Made by a program: the position numbers and the translations under genes | Origin: Bacteroidota bacterium | GTDB taxonomy: Bacteria; Bacteroidota; Bacteroidia; Cytophagales; Cyclobacteriaceae | NCBI GenBank assembly: GCA_018266055.1 | Contig: JAFDYT010000010.1 | Location: forward strand, 20,277-84,276 | Reading direction: 5' to 3' | Length of the DNA: 64,000 nt | Shown: piece by piece, positions 44,933-53,512 of the stretch | How the letters are laid out: the number at the start of each line of letters is the position of its first letter | How positions within the stretch are numbered: position 1 is the first letter of the stretch | The notes under the pieces: generated by a model | Seen by the model: the letters and a program-made list of their open reading frames with translations, nothing else | Databases searched by the model: none | What the model was told of the DNA's origin: nothing

Positions 44933-45712
44933 ATGGCATTTGCCTTACTTACCGGCGCTAGCGGTGGCATTGGCTTGTGCATGGCCTATGAATTGGCCAG
45001 TAAAAATCATGACCTTCTGCTGGTTGCCCGCTCGGGTGACAAACTGAAATCAATCGCCGCCAGCATCACTGAAAAGTATAAGGTTAAGGTAGAAACTCTA
45101 TCCCTTGATCTTTCTGTTGCTGGCAGCGCAAATACGCTTGCCGCCTGGGTCACCTCAAACCAATATCCTGTTGACATATTGATTAACAACGCAGGCTATG
45201 GCATCTGGGGAACCATCGAAAGCACACCTCAGGCTCAATTGAACAACATGATGCAACTGAACATGATAACACTTGCAGAAGTGTGTCAATTGCTCATTCC
45301 TGAATTAAAGAAGCATCCAAAATCCTATATTCTCAATGTGGCAAGCACCGCGTCGTATCAGGCTGTACCTACATTGGCTACTTATGCAGCAAGCAAATCA
45401 TTTGTGGTACTCTTTACACGAGGTTTGCGCAAAGAGTTGAGCGGATCAACGGTTTCGGTTACGTGCCTTAGTCCCGGGGCTACCTCCACTAACTTCATTG
45501 ATCGAGCAGGCATGGATTCACTGAAAGAGCGTGCCGAAAAATTCAGCATGTCTCCCGAAGAAGTGGCCAAGAGCGCCATACGTGGCATGTTCAAAGGAAA
45601 GGCTGAAATCATTCCTGGATTTGTCAACTGGCTTTCAGTGCAGTTTACCTATCTCCTTCCAAAAAGCATTCCTGAAAACATCGCTGCGGGATTGTACAAG
45701 ACCAAGCCTTAA
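44933..45712 (+). CDS. Short-chain dehydrogenase/reductase
   Basis: The 259-residue protein is a classical SDR: the TGxxxGIG cofactor motif is TGASGGIG at 7-14, NNAGYG lies at about 85-90, and the catalytic Ser-Tyr-Lys set is in NVASTAS, YAASK and neighbouring residues. It probably uses NAD(P)H. The C-terminal part with KAEIIPGFVNWLSVQFTYLLPKSI is somewhat hydrophobic, which suits a lipid-related substrate. It could act as a ketoreductase for fatty acids or 3-ketosphinganine, but nothing fixes this. It begins six bases after the PhyH-like gene, so these two are very likely co-transcribed. Its stop overlaps the convergent Omp85-like gene by four bases. Confidence 0.88.
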   Translation: MAFALLTGASGGIGLCMAYELASKNHDLLLVARSGDKLKSIAASITEKYKVKVETLSLDLSVAGSANTLAAWVTSNQYPVDILINNAGYGIWGTIESTPQAQLNNMMQLNMITLAEVCQLLIPELKKHPKSYILNVASTASYQAVPTLATYAASKSFVVLFTRGLRKELSGSTVSVTCLSPGATSTNFIDRAGMDSLKERAEKFSMSPEEVAKSAIRGMFKGKAEIIPGFVNWLSVQFTYLLPKSIPENIAAGLYKTKP

Positions 45713-45719
45713 AAGGCTT
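45704..45719. other. Inverted repeat over the SDR / Omp85-like gene stop codons
   Basis: AAGCCTT at 45704-45710 and AAGGCTT at 45713-45719 are separated by two bases. The arms contain the stop codons of both convergent genes. A hairpin with a somewhat larger loop is possible on either transcript and could end both genes, since there is no spacer between them. Confidence 0.35.
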
Positions 45720-46848
45720 CTGTGATATTGAAGTAAAAGCCGCTCGATCGCTGGCCAAAACCGTAGTCAAGCCTGAGATTCAGCTTCTCCTTTTTGTCGA
45801 TAGCGTAGCGGATGCCTGATCCAAATGAAGGTTTTAGTCCTTGAAGAGTAATCAGGTCACCAAACGTAGATCCCACTCTTCCGGCCGCGGCAAAAATCAC
45901 AATTCCAAACCGTCCGATGATGTGCGCCCTGTGTTCGGCCTGAATTCCTATAAGACTTTTGTCGGTGTAGCGTCCTTCGTAGTAGCCGCGCATCATGGAG
46001 TTGCTACCAATGTTTGACATACTGCGCAACGGAACGTTGCCGATATTTCCATTGAGTAAAAGCTGAAACGCCAGCACCTGATTTTGATCGATAGAAAGAT
46101 ATTTTCGAATATCTACCGTGTGAACAGTGTAGTTGAAAGAACTTCCAAGTGTGGAAGAGAAGTCGGTCAGATTATACGAAAAATAAAACCCGTGGCTCGG
46201 GCTGAATGCATTGTTTCTGCCATCCCAAAGTATTACCATTCCAAGTCCCGACACCAGGCTTCCCTTTCGGCCGGGAACAGACTGCAGGTCGAAGATGCTG
46301 GTGCCAGGTGCTTTGTCGGCGCCGTATTCAAACTTGAAAACATTTTGCATTTCGTAGGCCAGGCCCAGAAAGAGATTCTTATACGTCTTTCGCAAAAGCT
46401 GAGGATAGATGTAAAACTGCCCGACGGTATAGCGCTCCATGTCGGAATCCTTTGAGTTATCGCCCAGACCCCAGAAGCGATCCGGAAAATAGCTCGCCGA
46501 TGCCTTGGTTTTCAGAATATACTTTTCGTTGTGAAAGAAAATGGTACTCTCGATACCCAGCACCGCCTGATGGCGCAGGGTGTACAAAGAAAGCCCCTGA
46601 ATGAACGAAGTTCTTACCGTAGTATCATGCCCTAGTTTGAAATAGAAATTGCCGGCACCTCCAAAAGCGAGTGTCGTCTCCGGCGAATAAATCATCGCCG
46701 GGAAGGCAAAAATCTTCCGTTTCTTCCCAAGCTTATTAATTGAATCTTTTTTCTCAAGATTGATCTGAGCGAAAGAAACCGAAGCTCCCAGCATCAGGTA
46801 AAAAAGCAAAAGAAGTGAAGGTCTGACTGGATTTAACCGATAAAGCAC
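45709..46848 (-). CDS. Omp85/BamA-type outer-membrane barrel without POTRA domains
   Basis: The 379-residue protein has a signal peptide ending SFAQ (about residue 28). No POTRA repeats are present; a 16-strand-like barrel runs to the end. The MRGYYEGRYTD stretch corresponds to the conserved (V/I)RG(F/Y) lid loop of the Omp85/bacterial surface antigen fold, and the chain ends in TEAF with the terminal Phe of an outer-membrane beta-signal. Relatives are called BamA/TamA family proteins, but the missing POTRA domains argue against a role as the main insertase. The start is a GTG at 46848. It is the last gene of a five-gene run of envelope genes after the TonB-like gene (28 bases). Confidence 0.8.
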   Translation of the reverse strand: MLYRLNPVRPSLLLLFYLMLGASVSFAQINLEKKDSINKLGKKRKIFAFPAMIYSPETTLAFGGAGNFYFKLGHDTTVRTSFIQGLSLYTLRHQAVLGIESTIFFHNEKYILKTKASASYFPDRFWGLGDNSKDSDMERYTVGQFYIYPQLLRKTYKNLFLGLAYEMQNVFKFEYGADKAPGTSIFDLQSVPGRKGSLVSGLGMVILWDGRNNAFSPSHGFYFSYNLTDFSSTLGSSFNYTVHTVDIRKYLSIDQNQVLAFQLLLNGNIGNVPLRSMSNIGSNSMMRGYYEGRYTDKSLIGIQAEHRAHIIGRFGIVIFAAAGRVGSTFGDLITLQGLKPSFGSGIRYAIDKKEKLNLRLDYGFGQRSSGFYFNITEAF

Positions 46849-46876
46849 AACGCAAACTAAATTCGAAGCAAGATGC

Positions 46877-47758
46877 TCATTTCGTTTTTAAAACGAAAAC
46901 AACCTTTCCCTTGGATTTTTGAGGAGCCTGACCGTTGGATGTACGTATTAAAGAATTCTTCCGGATTTCGTCTTTCAATAATTGCTCGGCGCGAGGGCTA
47001 AGACCTCGTTCCAGCGTGGTGATTCCCACAATTTCTCCATCTTCATCGCATTCTATTTCAAACACGATGCGACCATCTTCGTTGTCGGGAAGATCTGGAG
47101 TTTTCGGCTTGCTGGCCCACTCCCATCCTGACATGGCCAATCCGAAACCATCGCCGCCACCGCCACCACCAGGCTTGCCGTAAAGTGCTTTGGCATCTAA
47201 TTTTCCCTGGGGGTTGCCTTTGTCACCCACTTTGCCCGGATCGTCGCCGTGGCTTTGGTTGGTCTCGCCTTTTTTAGTGCCTGATTTATCGGAATAGAGT
47301 GCCTCCTTTTTTACCACAGGTTTTACCTCGTCGGCCGCTTTAGTATCCTTCTTTGTTTCGGGCGTCTTGATTTTTTCGTCTTTCTTCTTTTTATCAGTTT
47401 TCACAACCACCGAACTCTCTTCATCCGACACTACGCCCGGATCTTTCTTTTCTTCCTGAGCTTCTGATTTTTGTGACTCTACCTGTTGGGTTGGAGTAGC
47501 GGCAGCATTTTTATCTTCTTGTTTTTGCTCCAGAGATTTATTGTCTTCTGTATCGGTATTTCCAACTGGTTTATCCGGTTGAATATCTCCTCCACCCTGA
47601 TCGTCTAAACCGAAGTTGAGTTCAACACCATATTCAGGCGCAGGCGGGTAAGGAGCACGCCAGGATACCAGAAAAAAGAAAGTTAAAAACAAGCTGGCAT
47701 GCAACCCGAGGGAGACGAGAAATGCAATGCGCTTATTTTTAACTTCCTTGTTCTCCAT
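46877..47758 (-). CDS. TonB-like energy-transducing envelope protein
   Basis: The 293-residue protein has a cytoplasmic N-terminus, one membrane helix (about residues 9-28) and a long disordered linker (residues 50-190) rich in Lys, Glu, Asp, Gln and Pro. The folded C-terminal region has GRIVFEIECDEDGEIVGITTLERGLSP and ends GKVVFVLKTK. This is the layout of TonB-type proteins, in which the linker crosses the periplasm and the C-terminal domain contacts an outer-membrane partner. No ExbB or ExbD gene is nearby, so the motor would have to be encoded elsewhere. A glycine-rich segment (PGGGGGGDGFG) precedes the C-terminal domain. It is the fourth gene of the run, nine bases after the SPOR gene. 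Confidence 0.72.
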   Translation of the reverse strand: MENKEVKNKRIAFLVSLGLHASLFLTFFFLVSWRAPYPPAPEYGVELNFGLDDQGGGDIQPDKPVGNTDTEDNKSLEQKQEDKNAAATPTQQVESQKSEAQEEKKDPGVVSDEESSVVVKTDKKKKDEKIKTPETKKDTKAADEVKPVVKKEALYSDKSGTKKGETNQSHGDDPGKVGDKGNPQGKLDAKALYGKPGGGGGGDGFGLAMSGWEWASKPKTPDLPDNEDGRIVFEIECDEDGEIVGITTLERGLSPRAEQLLKDEIRKNSLIRTSNGQAPQKSKGKVVFVLKTK

Positions 47759-47767
47759 TTTGATTTA

Positions 47768-48472
47768 TTAATATTTCATCACCCACAGGGCGCTTCCATA
47801 TTCTGCTTTGGAAGCATCGGCGCTGGTTTGGGCGGTTGAGAAGGAATCAAAATCGCCGATTCCTAAACGGTAGAATTTCCATTTGCCAAAAGGCGGAATA
47901 ATCTTGCTTCCCACACCTTTCGTACTGAGTTTCTTTGCCTGATCCATTACCAAATCGCCGTCGATTGAACTGGCGATGATGACATAGTAACGTCCGGTTC
48001 GTTGAGATAGTGTTTCAATGGCACCTTCGGCAGGCTTGGCTTTCGCTTCGGCTTCGCGCTTCAGGCGTTCTTCTTCGGCTTGTTTTGCCAACCGTTCTTC
48101 TTCGGCTTTCTTAGCTGCATCAGCCTTTTCTTTATCCAACTGCTCTTGTTTTGCCTTGGCAAGCTGTTTAGGCTTATACACAAACTGATAAATCAATATG
48201 CCGGCAATCACTACCACCAGAGCGATCACGATGCCTATAACCACGGGAGCGCTTGACGATCTTTCTTCCTCCTCGTCGTCGTACACCGGAGTTTCTTCAT
48301 GTGCTGAGGCAACGGGTTCTTCAACTACCTCTTCCTCGTGATGAGTTTCTTCTTCTACCTGAGCTTTAGAGGATTCGTCGAGTTGATCAAGAGGCTTATA
48401 TTCTATATCCGGAAGGCCAAAGTTGTCCTCATCGTTGAGGTTTTTGTTGGTTTCGTCGGGTGTGTTTGCCAT
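47768..48472 (-). CDS. SPOR-domain membrane protein
   Basis: The 234-residue protein has an acidic cytoplasmic N-terminus (residues 1-70, mostly Glu and Asp) and one membrane helix (VVIGIVIALVVVIAGILIYQFVY). An Ala/Lys/Glu-rich helix runs to about residue 150. A C-terminal SPOR domain follows, with GRYYVIIASSIDGDLVMDQAKKL and GKWKFYRLGIGDFDSF. SPOR domains bind denuded peptidoglycan glycans at sites of cell-wall remodelling such as the septum. In this cluster it may tie the neighbouring envelope proteins to the cell wall. Spacing: 63 bases after the barrel gene and nine bases before the TonB-like gene. Confidence 0.87.
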   Translation of the reverse strand: MANTPDETNKNLNDEDNFGLPDIEYKPLDQLDESSKAQVEEETHHEEEVVEEPVASAHEETPVYDDEEEERSSSAPVVIGIVIALVVVIAGILIYQFVYKPKQLAKAKQEQLDKEKADAAKKAEEERLAKQAEEERLKREAEAKAKPAEGAIETLSQRTGRYYVIIASSIDGDLVMDQAKKLSTKGVGSKIIPPFGKWKFYRLGIGDFDSFSTAQTSADASKAEYGSALWVMKY

Positions 48473-48535
48473 AGTTTGCGATTTTAACGGAATGTTAAGG
48501 AGACAATAACGGAATTTCTGCGAACATTATCAATA

Positions 48536-50275
48536 CTAAAAAGTCCAACTGGCGCCTCCCATCGCCTGGAAGCCACGCACCGGATAGTTCAAGTACAGTT
48601 GATAATTGCTCGATAATAAGTTGTTTAAAGTGAGAAAAACTGAAAACTGCTTTGACACCAAATAATTCGCTTTCAGATTCAGGTCAGCCGCAGCATTGAG
48701 CGACACAATTTTTCCTGAACTTAAGTCCAGCGCCTTGATTCCTCCCAGGGCCACTACATCCACACCCAAAAGAACCTTATCATATATGTTGTACGATGAA
48801 TTGATAGCCACTTTGTAGGCCGGCCGATGAAGCGCACCCGACTCAAACGTGCCGGTGATCGAATTTTGTGCAGCTATCTGACTGGCAATGGTTGAGCTAT
48901 AACCAAAATAATCAGCCCGGGCATTCAGCTTGAAGTCATCCGTAGAATACCCCAGTTCACCAAAAAGATTGGTTCGTTGAGGATTGCCGTTGTCGTAGGC
49001 TACTGAAAACTTTGACGAGTTGCTCCCCACACCAGACTGGTAGTAATAAAGGTTTTTCAGGTTGGCGAAAGAAAAACCAGCGCCGAAGTAGACCTTACCA
49101 CTTAACTTCCCTTTGAGTCCTGCGGTGAAGTCAAGCGTGCGGTTAGTGTTGAACACGGCAATATTGGAATTAATCCAAAGGTTTTCGCGCGACAGGGTGT
49201 GCAACGAAACCTTATCGACATCACCAGTCAAACCGGCATAGGCATCCACTCCGGGAGCAAGCTGATAGTTCGCCGCCAGGTTTGGATACACGTGCAATCC
49301 ATTTTGTTTACCGATCGTGTCGTTTTCAACTACGGCGTTAGCGCCAAGCGTCAATACCAATTTATCAATCGCGGCGAATTGATACGCTGGTTTAACTTTG
49401 AAAATCTGACGCATATTCGAATTGATTAATGCATCCTTTCGGGTAATCAGAAAATAATCGGAGTTGATAAGAACTTTCTTCTTGCTGTCGATTTTGTATT
49501 CACCAGCAAAGTTGAGACTCAACTCATTCTCACTGGCCGAATAATGGTCGGTCAACGAACTGAATCCCGCCTTGAGATTATATTTGAAATCAGAGCTCTT
49601 CGAATTCTCTAGTTCACCGCCCAGGCTAATGATGTTATATTCTTGCCTGATCGTGCTTCGGTCAACGGTTGTGCCTGACGGGTATCCATAAAAATGCCCG
49701 GCTGTATTTTCGTAGTTAAGAAACCCTCCTACTGCGACATGATCGCTCATGGCCTTTCCAAATAAACGAAGTTCAGTGCGACCGCTGGCAGAATTCTTGT
49801 CATCAACCGGTCCGCTGCCGAAGCTGCGATGGAAAAACTTTAGTCCGTAATATTTATTCTTATTTCGTTTGTTGGTCAGGTAGGCCTCCGCATAGGGTGA
49901 CGTATAATTACCAAAACCAGCGCTTACATAATTGCCGTAGATTTTTGAAATGGATTCTTGCTTCAACTTCAGCGGGCGAAGCACCGGAGTAAAGTCGGGT
50001 ACATTGAAGGGAAGATTTTTAAATTGATATGTGATCTCCGGTTTGATCGGCTCAACGGGCCTTGGCGGGATTTTTTCAAAATTCCTTTCAGCCTGCGGCA
50101 GCGTAATTTGCTTGCTCTTGGTAATCTGAATTTCCACCTGCGCAATTTCTCCTTGTCCTTCTTTTGGATCTTGAGCAGCGATCGGAGACGATGCGAAAAT
50201 CAGAAGCAAGAAAAAGCCCAGGCACGCCATCGATTGGATCGCACGTTGCAGTTCTTTCACATGTATTGTCTTCAT
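48536..50275 (-). CDS. TonB-dependent-receptor-like outer-membrane barrel without plug
   Basis: The 579-residue protein has a signal peptide (cleavage near IAAQ, residue 35) and a proline-rich stretch of about 70 residues (FEKIPPRPVEPIKPEI). Beta-strand-rich sequence with many Tyr, Asn and Phe follows to the end, finishing GGASWTF with a C-terminal Phe. There is no plug domain, so the common label TonB-dependent receptor should be used with care; it may be a porin-like barrel that takes its energy or partner from the TonB-like gene two genes downstream. It starts five bases after the TPR gene stop. This TPR-plus-barrel pair is familiar in Bacteroidota, but its function is not known to me. Confidence 0.72.
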   Translation of the reverse strand: MKTIHVKELQRAIQSMACLGFFLLLIFASSPIAAQDPKEGQGEIAQVEIQITKSKQITLPQAERNFEKIPPRPVEPIKPEITYQFKNLPFNVPDFTPVLRPLKLKQESISKIYGNYVSAGFGNYTSPYAEAYLTNKRNKNKYYGLKFFHRSFGSGPVDDKNSASGRTELRLFGKAMSDHVAVGGFLNYENTAGHFYGYPSGTTVDRSTIRQEYNIISLGGELENSKSSDFKYNLKAGFSSLTDHYSASENELSLNFAGEYKIDSKKKVLINSDYFLITRKDALINSNMRQIFKVKPAYQFAAIDKLVLTLGANAVVENDTIGKQNGLHVYPNLAANYQLAPGVDAYAGLTGDVDKVSLHTLSRENLWINSNIAVFNTNRTLDFTAGLKGKLSGKVYFGAGFSFANLKNLYYYQSGVGSNSSKFSVAYDNGNPQRTNLFGELGYSTDDFKLNARADYFGYSSTIASQIAAQNSITGTFESGALHRPAYKVAINSSYNIYDKVLLGVDVVALGGIKALDLSSGKIVSLNAAADLNLKANYLVSKQFSVFLTLNNLLSSNYQLYLNYPVRGFQAMGGASWTF

Positions 50276-50280
50276 CGTCG

Positions 50281-53200
50281 TTAATTCTTTTTATCCAAAG
50301 TATCGCTCTTCACCTGACTTTGCTTTTTCAATTCATCGTCGTTGATCTTTTTGAGCTTCTCTCTGGCTTGATTTTTTATTTCGCCATCAGCAAAATTATC
50401 AATCAGCGACTGCAGCGTGGCCTTTGCCTGAAATGAGTCGCCAGTGGCCAACGAATTATCTGACATCAGTAAGAAAGCTTTTCCCACCCAATTTGGATAC
50501 GCCGAAAAATCGGTGTTCAGGCTCACCAGCGTTTCGTAGCATTGCTTGTACTCTTTCGCATTGTAGAAAATTTCTGCCAGTCTGTATTTCGCCTCAGCGC
50601 CGTATTCATCTTGTGCTGCATTGATCGTTGAAAGCAACTCATCTTTAGCTGTTTCATAATCGCCTTTACCGATGGCGGCTTTTCCAAGAAACAAAGATGC
50701 CTTGTTTTGCGCACCGGCAGTGATCGCACCTTTCTCCAAAATCAGCTTGGCATATTTCTCTACCGAATCATATTTCGCCAGCAAGAAATACGATTCCATC
50801 AATCCATTCCATGCATTGTATTGCTCCTTTTTGTTTGCCGCTTCCTTTGCCAGGATCGTGTACGATACCGCTGCATTTTCATAGTGCGCCTGCTTGAACT
50901 CCAATTCAGCTACACGGGCATTTACTTTGTTGGCAAATGAGAAGGTCTTATCCTGACTGAGCTCGGTATAGATCGGCAGCGCTTTTGCAAAATCCTTCAG
51001 TCTGTAATAGGCCTCAGCCTGATAATATTTTGCTTCTGAAAGTTTTGCACTTTGTCTATAGGAATTAATAAACGCATCAAGATTCTTGATCGCATTAGCA
51101 TAATCCTGATTGAAGTACAGATTCTTGGCTGCTTCAAATTCTACCGATTCGATTCCTTTAGCATCCGGATTCAGGTTTTTGTATTTCGCCAGATAGCCGT
51201 TGAAGTCCGCCGAGCGGCCCGCCAAATTCAGCGCCTCCTGCAACGGTAGAAGAATATCCTTAGCCGCCGGATGATTTCCGTAATTGTCAACAACAAAAAT
51301 GTAATCCTGAGCCGTCTTGTTGTATTCTTTGAGGTTGTAATACGAAGCCGCACGACGCACATACGCGTAAGGTGTAAACCGCGATGAAGGATTGGAAGTT
51401 ATCAATCCGGAATATCCTGATACGGCCTCATCGTAGTGTCCTTGCTCAAACTCCTGCTGCGCGAGCTGAAAGCGCGCTTCATCTACATAACTCGAAGTCG
51501 GGTAATCGCGGATTACACGACTCAGCTCACTCTTGGCATCCGGATATTTTTGAAGTATTCCAGAAATGATGCCCGACTGAAAATGGCCGTAATCACTGTC
51601 TGACGATTTTAATGCAAGCGCCTTTCGATAATAGACAAGGGCATCGGAATACGACTTCGACACGTAGTAGCAATCGGCCAGGCGCATCGCGCCGTCGGCT
51701 AGGTTAGGCTGGCTGGCCGGCGACTTGGTCACAAATTCTTTAAAGCTAAACAACGCGCGGTCATACTGCTGAAGATTGTAATAGGCATAACCAAGACCGT
51801 AGCGGGCGCGAAGTTTCAGCGAAGCATCGTCACCATCAATTGCATGCAAGTAGTTGGCCGATGCCTTGTCATACTTCTTCATGATCGAATACGCTTCGCC
51901 GCACCAGAAATTCGCTTCCGCGGAATAATCCTGGTCCGCCGGATGCTCTAATGATTTTTCGAAATACGTGACAGCCTGTGTATAATCTTCCTGATTAAAA
52001 TACTCCATGCCCTTGAGCATCGTCGCTTTTTGATAGGCGCGCTCTACAGAAGGACTTCGGTTGGGTAGTGATTCGATGTATTCGATCGCTTTATTGTAGT
52101 TGTTGGCGTTGACGTACGCTTGCGAAAGAAGTTCTTTGATTTCAAGGGTATGACTGCTGGAAGGAAATGCCTTCACTATTTTTTCAAATTCGCTGATCGC
52201 CTGATCGGCCCTTCCCATTTCGTATGCAATTTTAGCAAACAGAAACGATGACTCCTCTACCAGTTTTGGATCGGCCTTATATTTGCGCGCGATATCAAAA
52301 GCGGTAAGCGCCATGGGCCGTTGATTGGTTTTCAGATACAATTGGCCCAGGTAATACGATGAATAAAATCCTACCGAGTCAGCATCTGCGAAAGAGTTTT
52401 TGAGATAATTAAGCGCCTTGCTGTCCTGACCTAATAAATAGGCGGAGTAACCTGCGCGCAGCAACACACTTTTACCAGCCGTAGCTTCTTTGCCTTCAAG
52501 ATATTTGTCGTAACCGATCAATGCGTTTTTGTAATCGGACTTTTTGTAATAGGCTTCTGCCGTAAGTAATGCAAAGTCAGCCGCGTTTTCCAATCCCTCG
52601 CGCGACGCCACGGATGCTGCATACGTAATTAGCGTGTTGTAATCTTTCTGTTTGTAATAGACATTGGCGATAAGGTAAGGCACAATTGATGCATACGACT
52701 CGGTGGCTTCGGCACGCTTCAGGTCGGTAAGCGCATTCGCAAAGTCGCCCTGACTGTATTCTGCAAAGCCCGCGTAGTAGCTTGCTGCCGGCCCATACTG
52801 GCCTCCTTGTGTTTTGATGAAGTTGAACTGATCAAGCGCGTCTTTAAGAAACTTTTGACTGAACAAACAATAGCCCCAGCGAAAATGCGCCTCGCTCTGC
52901 TGTGCTAGCGTAAGAGCGTTGAAGTCTGCTTTCGAATAATAGCCTGCTGCCTTTTTATAATTCTTTTCCTGATAAAAGAAATTAGCGAGTTCAGCGTAAG
53001 CAACAGAAGCCTTAGGGCTTGATGGATTATTCTCAATGAAATCTTGAAGTTGTTTTTCAGAATCAGTGTGGTAGAGATTCAGCGAGCAGATGCCACGATA
53101 ATATTCTGCATCTTGCCTCTGTGTGCTTGGCGACGGCACCAATGAAAGGTACTCGGAAAAATTTTCTCGGGCAGCAGCGTACTGCTTTTGCATCATCAGC

Positions 53201-53307
53201 TCGGTGCCGGTTTTGAACAGTCGCTCGGCTCTTTGCTGCATCAGCACATCTTGCGCCTTGACTTGAGAAAAAAAGAACAACAGAACAAGAATTGAAAAAC
53301 CTTTCAT
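50281..53307 (-). CDS. Periplasmic TPR-repeat protein
   Basis: This 1008-residue protein has a signal peptide (MKGFSILVLLFFFSQVKAQ) and then a long run of tetratricopeptide repeats to about residue 980. Typical pieces are AYAELANFFYQEKNYKKAAGYYSKAD, ANFWCGEAYSIMKKYDKASANYLHAI and ARYGLGYAYYNLQQYDRALFSFKEF. TPRs form scaffolds for protein-protein contact, and the signal peptide places this one in the periplasm. The frame stays open to an upstream ATG at 53376; the start at 53307 is chosen because it gives a clean signal peptide. It is the first gene of the envelope cluster, and the 205-base gap upstream to holA is the longest in the window. No clear -7 element was found in that gap. Confidence 0.88.
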   Translation of the reverse strand: MKGFSILVLLFFFSQVKAQDVLMQQRAERLFKTGTELMMQKQYAAARENFSEYLSLVPSPSTQRQDAEYYRGICSLNLYHTDSEKQLQDFIENNPSSPKASVAYAELANFFYQEKNYKKAAGYYSKADFNALTLAQQSEAHFRWGYCLFSQKFLKDALDQFNFIKTQGGQYGPAASYYAGFAEYSQGDFANALTDLKRAEATESYASIVPYLIANVYYKQKDYNTLITYAASVASREGLENAADFALLTAEAYYKKSDYKNALIGYDKYLEGKEATAGKSVLLRAGYSAYLLGQDSKALNYLKNSFADADSVGFYSSYYLGQLYLKTNQRPMALTAFDIARKYKADPKLVEESSFLFAKIAYEMGRADQAISEFEKIVKAFPSSSHTLEIKELLSQAYVNANNYNKAIEYIESLPNRSPSVERAYQKATMLKGMEYFNQEDYTQAVTYFEKSLEHPADQDYSAEANFWCGEAYSIMKKYDKASANYLHAIDGDDASLKLRARYGLGYAYYNLQQYDRALFSFKEFVTKSPASQPNLADGAMRLADCYYVSKSYSDALVYYRKALALKSSDSDYGHFQSGIISGILQKYPDAKSELSRVIRDYPTSSYVDEARFQLAQQEFEQGHYDEAVSGYSGLITSNPSSRFTPYAYVRRAASYYNLKEYNKTAQDYIFVVDNYGNHPAAKDILLPLQEALNLAGRSADFNGYLAKYKNLNPDAKGIESVEFEAAKNLYFNQDYANAIKNLDAFINSYRQSAKLSEAKYYQAEAYYRLKDFAKALPIYTELSQDKTFSFANKVNARVAELEFKQAHYENAAVSYTILAKEAANKKEQYNAWNGLMESYFLLAKYDSVEKYAKLILEKGAITAGAQNKASLFLGKAAIGKGDYETAKDELLSTINAAQDEYGAEAKYRLAEIFYNAKEYKQCYETLVSLNTDFSAYPNWVGKAFLLMSDNSLATGDSFQAKATLQSLIDNFADGEIKNQAREKLKKINDDELKKQSQVKSDTLDKKN

Positions 53308-53512
53308 CCAAAGTTTTTCATTAAAACCTAGTAAGCCTGATTTTATTGTAGTATTCAGTTTAAAAAATAAATCCATGCAAAAAATTTCAAATGAGCATGA
53401 ACAAACCTCTGTAAAGGTATAAAAAAAATCAAAGGATCATACTTGACCCCGGATTGGATAATCAATTTAAATTTAACAGGAAGCTGGTGTGCATTTTGGT
53501 CGAGACAATGGT
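53308..53512. other. Longest intergenic gap, no gene seen
   Basis: This AT-rich region between holA and the TPR gene holds no open frame with coding character, no tRNA-like structure and no strong stem-loop. It probably carries the promoter of the TPR-barrel-SPOR-TonB cluster; the best minus-strand piece resembles TACCTTTA, one base off the -7 consensus. Confidence 0.3.

Noticed and set aside
46880-46898. Perfect palindrome TTTCGTTTT / AAAACGAAA at the end of the TonB-like gene
   Set aside because: It lies inside the last codons, has only a one-base centre and no following T-run, and is AT-rich. A coincidence of Lys and Arg codons explains it.
49284-49300. CACGTG core as a possible full parS site
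   Set aside because: The flanking bases do not match TGTTn or nAACA on either side, and it lies inside a barrel gene.
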